From a virus, in the IMG/VR virus record IMGVR_UViG_3300021520_000002, positions 186,001-250,000 of that record: a stretch of 64,000 bases of DNA; one strand, 5' to 3'. This document shows, one piece after another, positions 63,940 through 64,000 of the stretch; within the stretch, counting starts at the first letter, position 1, and each line of letters begins with the position of its first letter. The notes beneath the pieces were generated by a model. The model worked only from the letters and a program-made list of their open reading frames with translations, did not search any database and was not told where the DNA came from. Position numbers and translations under genes: made by a program.

Positions 63940-64000
63940 AAAATAAACAAAGAACTTATGTGATATAAATATCACATAAATCCTTCGCCAGTCGGAGCAA
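63940..64000 (-). ncRNA. 3' end of a further structured RNA, running off the window
   Basis: Hairpin TTATGTGATA-ttta-TATCACATAA with a T-rich tail (minus strand), preceded by TTGCTCCGACTGGCGAAGGA at the window edge. It is the terminator of an upstream unit like structured RNA 7; its terminator stem resembles that of RNA 7. Confidence 0.5.

Noticed and set aside
1-64000. Genome-wide UAG recoding within this window
   Set aside because: Several genes end in UAG with good downstream starts, and reading through gives only short or meaningless extensions; evidence is limited to the tRNA.

Overview
This window looks like part of the genome of a large ('jumbo') tailed bacteriophage. It is strongly AT-rich and densely packed, with almost all genes on the minus strand, many 4-8 base stop/start overlaps and strong AGGAGG-type ribosome binding sites. 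It has no rRNA or ribosomal proteins and no host-type metabolic operons. It encodes a split multisubunit RNA polymerase of the kind known from phiKZ- and AR9/PBS1-type phages, plus a second beta' gene implying a second polymerase. It also carries a replication/repair set (NAD-dependent ligase, RecQ-type and SF2 helicases, 5' nuclease, SSB-like protein), nucleotide enzymes (class II ribonucleotide reductase, dUTPase-like protein, thymidylate synthase, P-loop kinase, HD hydrolases), a PAAR spike tip with a sugar-binding tail protein, and two tRNAs. The host cannot be named from the sequence.

Layout (minus strand unless stated): 1-3.6 kb nrdJ, zinc-ribbon proteins and an HD hydrolase. 3.6-6.6 kb small genes alternating with structured RNAs that have their own promoters and terminators. 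6.6-12.5 kb a kinase, a helicase, a beta' subunit split by a group I intron carrying an HNH gene, and a dUTPase. 12.5-13.1 kb two more structured RNAs. 13-25.7 kb small accessory genes, queE, recQ, a tRNA, a DpdA-like transglycosylase and an HD hydrolase. 25.7-32.5 kb an SSB-like protein, 5' nuclease, probable virion proteins and ligA. 34-38 kb both halves of RNA polymerase beta. 38-50.7 kb a PRTase, ThyA, a DHH phosphoesterase, an amber-suppressor-like tRNA beside a Pth2-like gene, folE2 and a SLOG protein. 51-58 kb both halves of beta', an HU-like protein, PAAR and a tail protein. 58.1-59 kb a regulatory strand switch. 59-63 kb plus-strand genes (zinc-ribbon protein, a 564-residue protein, methyltransferase, thioredoxin). 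63-64 kb minus-strand small genes and further structured RNAs.

Transcription appears to be organised by a phage-specific promoter seen about 25 times: box A WTTYAA, exactly 8 bases, then box B TATAGAAATWA. This spacing is not that of a bacterial sigma-70 promoter. Several copies are fused to the T-tract of the preceding terminator, so units are packed end to end. The structured RNAs in these cassettes have no evident protein and match no RNA family I recognise; they are the best candidate for an undescribed system.

Other genome-wide signals are: a strongly over-represented GCCGAT/ATCGGC word that also forms six palindromic hairpins right after stop codons; a FolE2-QueE-DpdA set suggesting 7-deazaguanine DNA modification; and a tRNA with anticodon CUA next to a peptidyl-tRNA hydrolase. 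All functions are read from motifs by eye; no database search was possible.
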